From Thermohalobaculum sp038524325 (lineage in GTDB: Bacteria > Pseudomonadota > Alphaproteobacteria > Rhodobacterales > Rhodobacteraceae), in contig JBCBIS010000157.1 of NCBI GenBank assembly GCA_038524325.1, forward strand, positions 1 to 10,237: a stretch of DNA of 10,237 bases, given 5' to 3'. The notes under the pieces are model-generated. The model worked only from the letters and a program-made list of their open reading frames with translations, ran no database searches and was not told where the DNA came from. The translations under genes were made by a program, and so were the position numbers. Position 1 is the first letter of the stretch. Every line of letters begins with the position of its first letter. Of this stretch, positions 1 to 6,147 are shown one piece after another.

Positions 1-32
1 AGGATCTGACCGGTTCAGTCAGATCCTTTTTT
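1..32 (+). terminator. Rho-independent terminator of the gene to the left
   Basis: A perfect 10-bp inverted repeat (AGGATCTGAC at 1-10, GTCAGATCCT at 18-27) encloses a 7-nt loop and runs into six T residues (27-32), the classic intrinsic terminator on the plus strand. The gene it ends lies outside the window. The stop codon of the minus-strand lipoprotein gene is only 4 bp away, so the same hairpin may also end that transcript. Whether it has a U-run in that direction depends on bases left of position 1 that are not shown. Confidence 0.9.
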
Positions 33-35
33 GCT

Positions 36-743
36 CTAACTCGACGGAACCGCCTCGGGCGCGGCAGGCGGCGTGACCTCCGGGCCGGGGATCGGGAAGG
101 GCAGCTTGTTCTGGCTCTCCGCGAAGGGCACCTCGAAACTGCCGGTTGCCAGCAGCCAGTTCCGTGTCTGGATCCCCATTTCAGACCCAAGCCGATCGAT
201 CGGCGCGGCCCTGGCAGCATCGATCGCTGCGCCCAGAATGCCACCGCCACCACCGCCAAAGGCAAACAACCGCTGCGGATTGGTCACCGCCTCGCCGGTT
301 TCCAGGTCGAACACTTGCACCCCGGCCCAGAGCAGATGGTTGCCGCCAATCAAAACCTGCTGCGCGCTCGACGCCACGAAGATCTGATCCACCACCATCG
401 AAAGCTGCACCGGTTTTTGCCCGACCAGAGCGAACGCGACCTGCGGCGCGACACTCCGCTCGATCCGCTGGGCTGCGAGGCTGTGCAGCGCATCCCGTCC
501 CTCCGGGGTCTCGATATAGGTCTCGGTGCTCTCGGCATCCGAAGTTTCGACCCCGGCCGAACGCGCAACCGCCCGGTCGCCCGCCCCCCACCAGACCTCG
601 GCCTCATCCGGCACCGTAACGACGACCTTCTCGATCTTGTAGGTCGTGCGCTCGGCCGCTGTCAGCGGCGCGGGCACTTCGGTCGTACAGGCAGCTGCCG
701 CCAGAACCAGAATCCCCACGGAAAAAACGCGAACGGCTTTCAT
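36..743 (-). CDS. Putative lipoprotein of unknown function (235 aa)
   Basis: The function is not recognised. The protein begins with a short basic stretch (MKAVR), a hydrophobic core and a lipobox-like A-A-A-C ending at Cys19, so it is probably exported and lipidated, most likely to the outer membrane. I chose the start at 743 because GAGAGGA lies about 4-5 nt upstream; an in-frame start 42 bp further upstream would put a charged stretch before the signal peptide. The mature part is mixed alpha/beta in character, with a run of six glycines (about residue 163) before a hydrophobic helix-like segment, and a Pro/Ala-rich tail. It resembles short lipoproteins common in Rhodobacterales that are usually left as domains of unknown function. 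It sits 45 bp downstream of fpr on the same strand and may be cotranscribed with it. The gene call is firm; the role is open. Confidence 0.85.
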   Translation of the reverse strand: MKAVRVFSVGILVLAAAACTTEVPAPLTAAERTTYKIEKVVVTVPDEAEVWWGAGDRAVARSAGVETSDAESTETYIETPEGRDALHSLAAQRIERSVAPQVAFALVGQKPVQLSMVVDQIFVASSAQQVLIGGNHLLWAGVQVFDLETGEAVTNPQRLFAFGGGGGGILGAAIDAARAAPIDRLGSEMGIQTRNWLLATGSFEVPFAESQNKLPFPIPGPEVTPPAAPEAVPSS

Positions 744-764
744 ATTCCTCTCGCATACGCAATC

Positions 765-782
765 GGGCAGCCTGTGCCGCCC
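765..782 (-). other. Hairpin between fpr and the lipoprotein gene
   Basis: Seven base pairs (GGGCGGC with GCTGCCC, one G-U pair) and a 4-nt loop lie 6 bp beyond the fpr stop codon. No T-run follows on the minus strand, so it does not look like a strong intrinsic terminator. It could protect the 3' end of fpr mRNA or reduce readthrough into the lipoprotein gene. It could also be chance pairing in GC-rich DNA. Confidence 0.3.
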
Positions 783-788
783 CAAAAC

Positions 789-1634
789 TCAATCCACAAA
801 GGCGCGTTCCACCACATATTCGGCGGGTTTGGAATTCGCTCCCTCGGTCAGGCCCGCGGCCTCGAGGATCACCTTCATGTCCTTGTTCAGCCCCATCGAG
901 CCGCAGATCATCACCCGGTCCACCGCCGGATCGAAGCCCGGTACACCGAGATCCGCGAACAGTTTCCCGCTTTCGATCAGCGCGGTGATCCGGCCGGTCC
1001 GGGGATAGCCTTCCTGCGTCACCGTGGCATAGCGGCGGAACTTGCCCCGGGCTTCCTCGCCGACCAGCGGGTCCTCAATCAGTGCCGCTTCCAGCTCCTC
1101 GCCGTATTTGAGCTCGGCAACCTGCCGGCACGTATGGGTCAGGATGACCTCGTCAAAGCGCTCATAGGTCTCCGGGTCGCGGATCAGCGAGGCGAAAGGC
1201 GCGATGCCCGTCCCCGTCGCGATCATCCACAGCCGCTTGCCCGGCAACAGCGCGTCCAGCACCAGCGTGCCCACGGGTTTTGGCCGCAGGATGATCTCGT
1301 CGCCCTTCTGGATGTTCTGCAGCCGCGAGGTCAGCGGCCCGTCCGGCACCTTGATCGAGTAGAACTCCAACTCCTCGTCCCAGCTTGGCGAGGCGATGGA
1401 ATAGGCCCTCAGCAAGGGTTTCTGTTTGCCGTTCGCATCCGGCGCGCCCATCAGCCCGATCATCACGAACTCGCCCGAGCGGAACCGCAGGCTGCGCGGG
1501 CGCGTGACTCGGAAACGGAACAGACGGTCGGTGTAATGCTGCACCTCGGTCACGGTCTGCGCATCGGGCAGCGCGGGCGAGGCGGCGGCGGGTTGGGCGG
1601 CACGGGTGGAAGCGGTCTCGGTCATGGCGGTCAT
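789..1634 (-). CDS. fpr: Ferredoxin/flavodoxin-NADP(+) reductase (Fpr)
   Basis: This FAD enzyme moves electrons between NADPH and ferredoxin or flavodoxin in the cytoplasm, supplying reducing power for biosynthesis and oxidative-stress repair. Reading from the chosen start (281 aa), the FAD-binding motif RAYSIASP is at 76-83 and the flavin-phosphate loop GPLTSRL at about 99-105. The NADP nucleotide motif GTGIAP is at 141-146 and CGSMGLNKDM at 244-253. The C-terminus is AFVD, as expected for the short bacterial FPR class with an extended tail, rather than the terminal aromatic residue of plant-type enzymes. Three Met codons lie near the 5' end (1643, 1634, 1625). AGAGG is directly against the first, 9 nt before the second and 18 nt before the third, so 1634 is preferred. 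The Ala/Thr/Pro-rich first 25 residues extend beyond the usual roughly 260-270 aa. The gene is divergent from the deacetylase-family gene across a spacer holding an FNR-like box. Confidence 0.95.
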   Translation of the reverse strand: MTAMTETASTRAAQPAAASPALPDAQTVTEVQHYTDRLFRFRVTRPRSLRFRSGEFVMIGLMGAPDANGKQKPLLRAYSIASPSWDEELEFYSIKVPDGPLTSRLQNIQKGDEIILRPKPVGTLVLDALLPGKRLWMIATGTGIAPFASLIRDPETYERFDEVILTHTCRQVAELKYGEELEAALIEDPLVGEEARGKFRRYATVTQEGYPRTGRITALIESGKLFADLGVPGFDPAVDRVMICGSMGLNKDMKVILEAAGLTEGANSKPAEYVVERAFVD

Positions 1635-1850
1635 CAATGGCATCCTCTCGGCCCCAGGTCACCCGTTTTTCATTCACGAAAACTGAGTGTGTTTTTCAGG
1701 AAACCCGCAAATTCCACGGGAAATTATGCGCGCAGGTAAGCCTCCCCCACGCGATCCGCAAGGGCTTTGTTGCAACCGGGCGCTCACGCCGCCTTGACCG
1801 GGATCAAAAGGCGCAGTCTCCTCGCGCGGCCCGATGATGCGAGGACCGCC
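1635..1850. promoter_or_regulatory. Divergent control region between fpr and the deacetylase gene
   Basis: This 216-bp spacer is AT-richer than its surroundings, especially around 1661-1727. It should contain the promoters of both flanking genes. An ATTATG at 1723-1728 reads CATAAT on the minus strand and could be a -10 element for fpr, but no good -35 accompanies it. There is a 17-nt imperfect dyad (CCCG-N9-CGGG) at 1704-1720 and a small palindrome GTTGCAAC at 1769-1776. The strongest signal, the FNR-type box at 1794-1807, is listed separately. The promoters are inferred from orientation only. Confidence 0.6.
1794..1807. promoter_or_regulatory. FNR/FnrL-type operator TTGAC-N4-ATCAA
   Basis: The sequence TTGAC CGGG ATCAA matches both half-sites of the known FNR/FnrL consensus TTGAY-N4-RTCAA with no mismatch. 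In Rhodobacterales, FnrL uses such sites to change transcription when oxygen falls. The centre is 50 bp upstream of the deacetylase-family start codon. That would suit activation from about -41 with a very short leader, or repression if the promoter overlaps the box. It is about 166 bp from the fpr start, so fpr is the less direct target. The match is seen; binding is inferred. A Dnr-type nitric-oxide regulator could recognise a similar site. Confidence 0.6.
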
Positions 1851-2876
1851 ATGCAGATGATCTTTGACGACCGCCAGCTCCGCCATCGGCCCGAGCGGTA
1901 TTTCCGCCAGGGCAGCTTCATCGACCATCCCGAACAGCCCGAGCGCGCGATCCTGATCCGCGACAGGCTGCTGACCGAAGGGCATGTTCTGACCGCCCCG
2001 GCGGATCATGGCCCGGCCCCGATCGAGAAGGTCCACGATCCCGATTATGTCGCCTTCCACCGCACCGCCCGGGCGGAGTGGGAGGCGGCGATCCCAGCCC
2101 CCGGTCCCGCCGTGCCGAACTATCACACCTCGCGCCGTCTCTCGCGCCCGCCACAGGGGATCGTCGGCAAGCTGGGCTATTACTCGACCGACACCGCATG
2201 TCCGGTCACCGAAGGGTCGTGGGAGGCCGCGTATTGGTCGGCCCAGACCGCCATCGACGGGGCCGAGCGGGTGATCGCGGGGGCGCGCTGTGTCTATGCG
2301 CTGTGCCGCCCGCCGGGCCATCATGCCTATCGCGATGCCTCGAACGGGTTCTGCTTTTTCAACAACGCAGCCATCGCCGCCCAGCATCTGCGCCAAGCCT
2401 ATCGCAAGGTCGCGATCCTTGACATCGACACCCATGCCGGTCAGGGGACGCAGGATATCCTCTACGAGCGGGGCGATATCTTCGTGGCCTCGATCCATCG
2501 CGACCCGGCGGCCTATCCGCCGTTTTTCGCGGGCTATGCCGACGAGACCGGGGCCGGCGAGGGCGCGGGGTGCCACCTGAATGTCTGTCTCGGGCCCGAT
2601 GCCAGCGACCAGGTGATCATGACCGGCATCGGCCTGATGATCCGCGAGGCCGAAGCGTTCGGCGCCGAGGCGCTGGTCGTCTCGCTGGGCTTCGACATGG
2701 CCGCGGATGATCCCTTGTCCGAGGTCCGGTTCTCGGGCGCGGGCTTTGCCCAGGCGGCGCGCCGGCTGATGTCGATGGGCCTGCCGACCGTTCTGGTGCA
2801 GGAGGGCGGTTATCTCGGCCCGTCACTGGCCGAGAACGCGGCGATCTTCCTCAGGGCGGCGGAGGATGCGCTCTGA
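1851..2876 (+). CDS. Acetylpolyamine amidohydrolase / histone deacetylase family enzyme
   Basis: This is a zinc-dependent deacetylase of the arginase/deacetylase fold, probably removing acetyl groups from polyamines or another small acetylated amine in the cytoplasm. The length (341 aa) and architecture match bacterial acetylpolyamine amidohydrolase of the Mycoplana ramosa type. The visible active site has the paired histidines in RPPGHH (His157, His158), zinc ligands Asp193 and His195 in DIDTH, Asp282 in SLGFD, and Tyr321 in EGGY. All align with offsets of one or two residues to the positions I recall for the Mycoplana enzyme. One change stands out: the residue after the zinc-ligand His is Ala196, and the loop reads AGQG instead of the usual HGNG. 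The start at 1851 has GAGGA 5 nt upstream. The gene follows an FNR-type box and ends overlapping the EamA gene tail to tail. The family is certain; the substrate is not shown by the sequence. Confidence 0.9.
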   Translation: MQMIFDDRQLRHRPERYFRQGSFIDHPEQPERAILIRDRLLTEGHVLTAPADHGPAPIEKVHDPDYVAFHRTARAEWEAAIPAPGPAVPNYHTSRRLSRPPQGIVGKLGYYSTDTACPVTEGSWEAAYWSAQTAIDGAERVIAGARCVYALCRPPGHHAYRDASNGFCFFNNAAIAAQHLRQAYRKVAILDIDTHAGQGTQDILYERGDIFVASIHRDPAAYPPFFAGYADETGAGEGAGCHLNVCLGPDASDQVIMTGIGLMIREAEAFGAEALVVSLGFDMAADDPLSEVRFSGAGFAQAARRLMSMGLPTVLVQEGGYLGPSLAENAAIFLRAAEDAL

Positions 2877-3813
2877 CCCGGGCTTCGCGCAGGGCGGTGA
2901 AGATCCCGGCCCCAGCGATCAGCGCCATGCCCAGCAGCATCCAGCCATCGGGCAAATCGCCGAAAATCGCCCAGCCCCAGAAGGTCGCAAAGATCAGATA
3001 GCTGTAGTCGAAGGGCGCGAGCCAACTCGACTCGGCGCTCTGATAGGCTTTGGCCAGCGCGATATTGGACGCGAGGTTCAGCACCGAACAGATCAGCGCC
3101 AGGGCGATCAGCGCGGCCGTGGGCGCGACCCAGCCAGTGGCGAGATAGGGCAGCGCGGCCCGGGTCGCCTCGGGCAATGGGGCCAGGGTCAGCCCGACCG
3201 TCCCGACAAGCCCGGTTCCCCCCAGCGCCAACGCGACCCCTAGGGCCAGGGTCACCGGGCTTTCCTCGCGGCACCAGCGGCGGGTCAGGATGACGACCCC
3301 GGCGTAGCCGATGCCGGCCAGAACCGGCAGCAGTTTGATCGGCGAGAAATCCGCAGCACCCGGCTGCAGGATCAACACCGCTCCCGCCGCCCCGACCGCG
3401 ACCGCCGCGATCCGGCGGGGCCCCACCGGCTCGCGCAGGATCAGGGCCGAGAGCAGGGTGACGAAGATCGGGAAGGTATAGAGCCCGGCCGCCATCTCGG
3501 GCAGCGTCAGATACTGCACGCCGCCGAAAAAGCAGATCATCGCGGCGACCAGGCAGAACGACCGGGCGGCCACGGCCCAGAGCCGCTTTGGCCGCTGCGG
3601 CAGCCCGCCCCAGATCAGCCGGGCGAGGAGTAGGATCAGGACCAGGTTACCGCTCGATCGGATCAGCTGGAACAGCCAGATCGAGGTCTCAGGCGCCGCG
3701 ATCCGCACCAGCGCGTCCTGCAACGCCAGGGTCATCAGGGCAGCCAGCATCAATCCGGCGGCCAGCCGGGGCTGATCCGCGCCGCTGCCTTCGAAAAACG
3801 GGTTGGGTCGCAT
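2851..3813 (-). CDS. EamA/DMT-family permease, last gene of the cob operon
   Basis: This is a 320-aa integral membrane protein of the drug/metabolite transporter (EamA) superfamily, which exports or imports small metabolites across the inner membrane. Ten hydrophobic segments can be drawn in two repeats of five. Short basic loops lie between them, and the signature-like stretch ending LILREPVGPRR closes the fourth segment. The start at 3813 is supported by GGAGGT 11 nt upstream. That Shine-Dalgarno sequence is formed by the last codons of cobQ, whose stop is only 7 bp from the start codon, so translation is probably coupled. The 3' end overlaps the convergent deacetylase-family gene by 26 bp. 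The substrate cannot be read from sequence. Its position suggests, but does not prove, movement of a cobalamin precursor or side product; such permeases also travel as unrelated passengers. Confidence 0.88.
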   Translation of the reverse strand: MRPNPFFEGSGADQPRLAAGLMLAALMTLALQDALVRIAAPETSIWLFQLIRSSGNLVLILLLARLIWGGLPQRPKRLWAVAARSFCLVAAMICFFGGVQYLTLPEMAAGLYTFPIFVTLLSALILREPVGPRRIAAVAVGAAGAVLILQPGAADFSPIKLLPVLAGIGYAGVVILTRRWCREESPVTLALGVALALGGTGLVGTVGLTLAPLPEATRAALPYLATGWVAPTAALIALALICSVLNLASNIALAKAYQSAESSWLAPFDYSYLIFATFWGWAIFGDLPDGWMLLGMALIAGAGIFTALREARVRAHPPPP

Positions 3814-3820
3814 CGCGGTC

Positions 3821-5284
3821 TCAGACCTCCGGCACGGAATCGGCCAGCGCGAGCAGGCCATCGAGGTCGAGATGCGCCTCGAGATGCGCGGCCAACCGGT
3901 CGAGCACCGCGTCGACCTCGGCCTCATAGGCGAGATCCGAAACCGGCGCGCCCAGATGCTCCAGAAACGCCCGGCGATAAGGGTCGGAGGTGAACAGCCC
4001 GTGCAGATAGGCCCCGGTGACGCGGCCATCGGGGCTGGCCGCCCCCTCGGCACGTCCACCGATCAGATAGGGGGCGCGGGCGCAATCGGGGCCATCGGTC
4101 TCGCCGATATGGATCTCATAGCCGGAAAGCGGCGTGCCGCTCCGGTCGGTGCCGCGGACCCGGGTGAGATGTTTCTTCGGGTGCATGACCGTCTCGACAT
4201 CGAGCAGGCCAAGTCCGGGGGAGGTGCCGGGCGGGCCCTCGATCCCCTCCGGATCGGCGATCGTCCGGCCCAGCATCTGGTAGCCGCCGCAGATCCCGAG
4301 GATCCGTCCACCCCGGCGGTGATGGGCGGCGAGGTCGATATCCCAGCCCTGGTCGCGCAGGAAAGCAAGATCTCCGCGGGTGGATTTCGAGCCCGGCAGG
4401 ATCACCAGATCGGCCAGCGGCAGGGGACGGCCGGGCGAGACCATCTCGACCCGGACCCCAGGCTCGAGCAGGAGCGGATCGAAATCGTCGAAATTGGCGA
4501 TGCGCGACAGGCGCGGGATAACGATGGTCAGGCCCGCCCCGTCCCGGTCGGGTGCGAGCCGGAGATCGGCGGCATCCTCGGCCGGCAGGCGATGCGCCTC
4601 GGCAAACCAGGGCAGGACGCCGAAGCCGGGCCAGCCGGTGTGCCGGGCGATCAGCGCATAGCCATCGTCGAACAGGCTGGGGTCGCCGCGGAACTTGTTG
4701 ATCAGAAAGCCCTTGATCCGCGCGGCGTCCAGCGGCGGCAGAACCGCTTTGGTCCCGACGATCTGGGCGATGACGCCGCCGCGGTCGATATCGCCGACGA
4801 GACAGACGGGAACCTCGGCGGCTTCGGCAAACCCCATATTGGCAATGTCGCCGGCGCGGAGATTGACCTCGGCCGGCGAGCCGGCGCCCTCGATCAGCAC
4901 GAGATCCGCCGCGGCGGCCGTGCGGCGATAGCTGTCGAGCACGCCGGCCAGAAGGGTCGGTTTGAGATGTTTGTAATCGCGCGCGGTGGCATGGGTCAGG
5001 CGCTGACCCTGCAGGATGACCTGCGCACCGCGCTCGGTTTCCGGTTTGAGCAGGACGGGGTTCATATGGACGCTGGTCTCGACCCGGCAGGCCCGGGCCT
5101 GGAGCGCCTGGGCGCGGCCGATCTCGCCGCCATCGGCGGTGACGGCGGCATTGTTCGACATGTTTTGCGGCTTGAACGGCCGGATCGCGAGGCCGCGGCG
5201 GGTGAAGGCGCGGCAGAGCCCGGCGGTCAGCATGGATTTGCCGACATTCGATCCGGTGCCCTGGAGCATGAGGGTGCGGGTCAT
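3821..5284 (-). CDS. cobQ: Cobyric acid synthase (CobQ)
   Basis: CobQ uses glutamine and ATP to amidate four carboxylates of adenosylcobyrinic acid a,c-diamide, giving adenosylcobyric acid in the cytoplasm. The protein is 487 aa, the normal family length. The N-terminal dethiobiotin-synthetase-like ATP domain has the P-loop GTGSNVGKS (residues 9-17), followed by KPQNMSNN and the LLKPE segment. The C-terminal glutaminase domain has nucleophile Cys332 in GICGGYQMLG and His428 in GAYLHGLF. The start at 5284 has AGAGG 8 nt upstream. The open frame continues far upstream through a tandem repeat and the run of Ns, but that extension reads R-A-L-P repeats and is an artefact of a stop-free repeat. 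cobQ lies 350 bp downstream of cobU, an unusually long gap for this operon, and is followed by the EamA gene after 7 bp. Confidence 0.97.
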   Translation of the reverse strand: MTRTLMLQGTGSNVGKSMLTAGLCRAFTRRGLAIRPFKPQNMSNNAAVTADGGEIGRAQALQARACRVETSVHMNPVLLKPETERGAQVILQGQRLTHATARDYKHLKPTLLAGVLDSYRRTAAAADLVLIEGAGSPAEVNLRAGDIANMGFAEAAEVPVCLVGDIDRGGVIAQIVGTKAVLPPLDAARIKGFLINKFRGDPSLFDDGYALIARHTGWPGFGVLPWFAEAHRLPAEDAADLRLAPDRDGAGLTIVIPRLSRIANFDDFDPLLLEPGVRVEMVSPGRPLPLADLVILPGSKSTRGDLAFLRDQGWDIDLAAHHRRGGRILGICGGYQMLGRTIADPEGIEGPPGTSPGLGLLDVETVMHPKKHLTRVRGTDRSGTPLSGYEIHIGETDGPDCARAPYLIGGRAEGAASPDGRVTGAYLHGLFTSDPYRRAFLEHLGAPVSDLAYEAEVDAVLDRLAAHLEAHLDLDGLLALADSVPEV

Positions 5285-5322
5285 CGGCCCGCCTCTCGCG
5301 GCGATCTTGGTGCCGGGGCGAG

Positions 5323-5406
5323 GTAGGGCGCGAGGTAGGGCGCGAGGTAGGGCGCGAGGTAGGGCGCGAGGTAGGGCGCGAGGTAGGGCGCGAGGTAGGG
5401 CGCGAG
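5323..5406. repeat. Seven exact copies of a 12-bp tandem repeat, cut off by the gap
   Basis: The unit GTAGGGCGCGAG occurs seven times without a mismatch, from 5323 to the edge of the N run. A degenerate half unit (GGGGCGAG) precedes it at 5315-5322. The first base pairs after the gap are GTAG, the start of another unit, so the array probably continued through the gap. The unit length is a multiple of three, and one frame on each strand is stop-free by construction. The array starts 38 bp upstream of the cobQ start codon. Confidence 0.95.
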
Positions 5407-5506
5407 NNNNNNNNNNNNNNNNNNNNNNNNNNNNNNNNNNNNNNNNNNNNNNNNNNNNNNNNNNNNNNNNNNNNNNNNNNNNNNNNNNNNNNNNNNNNNN
5501 NNNNNN
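5407..5506. other. Assembly gap of 100 Ns
   Basis: Exactly 100 undetermined bases lie here, the conventional placeholder for a gap of unknown size. The gap is bounded by the tandem array on the left and by GTAG in repeat phase on the right, so the missing sequence is most simply more repeat copies. Any protein drawn across it is not real. Confidence 0.97.
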
Positions 5507-5584
5507 GTAGAATGCGTTCGCGCAGGCGCGCTCACACGGCTTTTGTTGCGCGTCTCCTCCGGAGCCGCTCGTCCCCCTCCCCCG

Positions 5585-5602
5585 CCCTCCCCAAGGGGAG
5601 GG
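5585..5602. repeat. Extragenic palindrome CCCTCCCC-AA-GGGGAGGG
   Basis: Eight-base arms are perfectly complementary around a 2-nt centre, 33 bp beyond the cobU stop codon. Runs of C and G flank it on both sides. There is no T-run after it on either strand, so it is not a typical intrinsic terminator. From memory, GGGGAG/CTCCCC palindromes recur in intergenic DNA of many alphaproteobacteria, and this may be one of those. It could also stabilise the 3' end of the cobU transcript. Confidence 0.6.
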
Positions 5603-5634
5603 AGTCCGGTCCGGTATGGGGGTCGGGCGCCGGG

Positions 5635-6147
5635 TCACGCTGGGCTGCCTTTCAGGACCATGGGCAGCCCCGCGGCGATGAATTCCACCCGGTCCGCCCG
5701 GGCGGCAATGGCCTGGTTGAGCCGGCCCTGGGCATCGCGGAAGCGGCGCGAGAGCGGCTCCATCGGGCTGAGGCCGAGGCCGAGTTCATTGGAGACGAGC
5801 AGGATATGGCCGGGGGCTCGGTCGAGCGCGGCGAGCAGGCCCTCGGTCGCCGGGCCGATCGGGTGCGCGTGATGCATCAAGTTCGAGAGCCAGAGGGTGA
5901 GGCAGTCGATCACCACATGCATGTCGGGCCCGGCCGCCTGGGCAAGCGCGCCCGGCAGGTCGAGCGGGGCCTCGATCAGGGCCCAGGTGGCGCCGCGCTC
6001 GGCCTTGTGCCGGGCGATCCGGTCGGCCATTTCCGCGTCGAGCGCCTCCCCGGTGGCGATGAAGACATGGGGGGCGGGGGCGAGCGCCAGGGCCCGGGCG
6101 GATTTGCCGGACCGCGCTCCGCCGAGAAGGAAGGTGACCCGAGCCAT
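5635..6147 (-). CDS. cobU: Bifunctional adenosylcobinamide kinase / guanylyltransferase (CobU)
   Basis: CobU (called CobP in the Pseudomonas naming) phosphorylates adenosylcobinamide and then transfers GMP from GTP, giving AdoCbi-GDP for the cobalamin synthase. The 170-aa length is typical. The P-loop GGARSGKS is at residues 9-16. His47, in the RIxxHKxxRxxxW segment, corresponds to the guanylylated histidine of the family. The conserved VIDCLTLWLSNL is at 79-90, and the SNELGLGLSPMEPLSRRFRD region with a following NQ at about 119-145. The start at 6147 has GAGGGG 6 nt upstream inside the end of cobC. The cobC stop and cobU start share one base (TGATG), so the two are translationally coupled. 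The product feeds directly to CobS, encoded two genes upstream. Confidence 0.96.
   Translation of the reverse strand: MARVTFLLGGARSGKSARALALAPAPHVFIATGEALDAEMADRIARHKAERGATWALIEAPLDLPGALAQAAGPDMHVVIDCLTLWLSNLMHHAHPIGPATEGLLAALDRAPGHILLVSNELGLGLSPMEPLSRRFRDAQGRLNQAIAARADRVEFIAAGLPMVLKGSPA

Larger units (their letters stand above)
5285..5634. other. 350-bp non-coding spacer between cobU and cobQ
   Basis: No gene is supported here. From the cobQ side it holds a 38-bp leader with the cobQ ribosome site, a 12-bp tandem array, the 100-N gap, a GC-rich stretch with small dyads (CGCGC-CT-GCGCG near 5520-5532, CTCCGGAG near 5560), and an 18-bp palindrome beside the cobU stop. Every other cob junction in this operon is 7 bp or less, so the spacer looks like an insertion of repetitive extragenic DNA. 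Whether cobQ is still read from the upstream promoter or has its own cannot be told. Confidence 0.7.

Noticed and set aside
315..1739. Long plus-strand open frame opposite the lipoprotein and fpr genes
   Set aside because: It is antisense to two genes with clear motifs and ribosome sites, has a low-complexity Arg/Gly/His-rich translation, and is a typical shadow frame of high-GC DNA. The same applies to the long plus-strand frames opposite cobQ (3803-5326) and opposite cobS to the DUF1636-like gene (6722-9142).
1767..1850. Upstream TTG start that would add 28 residues to the deacetylase-family protein
   Set aside because: The extension covers the FNR box, lacks family similarity and has a poorer ribosome site than the ATG at 1851, which gives the expected 341-aa length.
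5285..5638. An N-terminal extension of CobQ through the repeat, reading R-A-L-P many times
   Set aside because: The frame is open only because the 12-bp repeat has no stop in it, and it crosses Ns. CobQ has its normal start and ribosome site at 5284.
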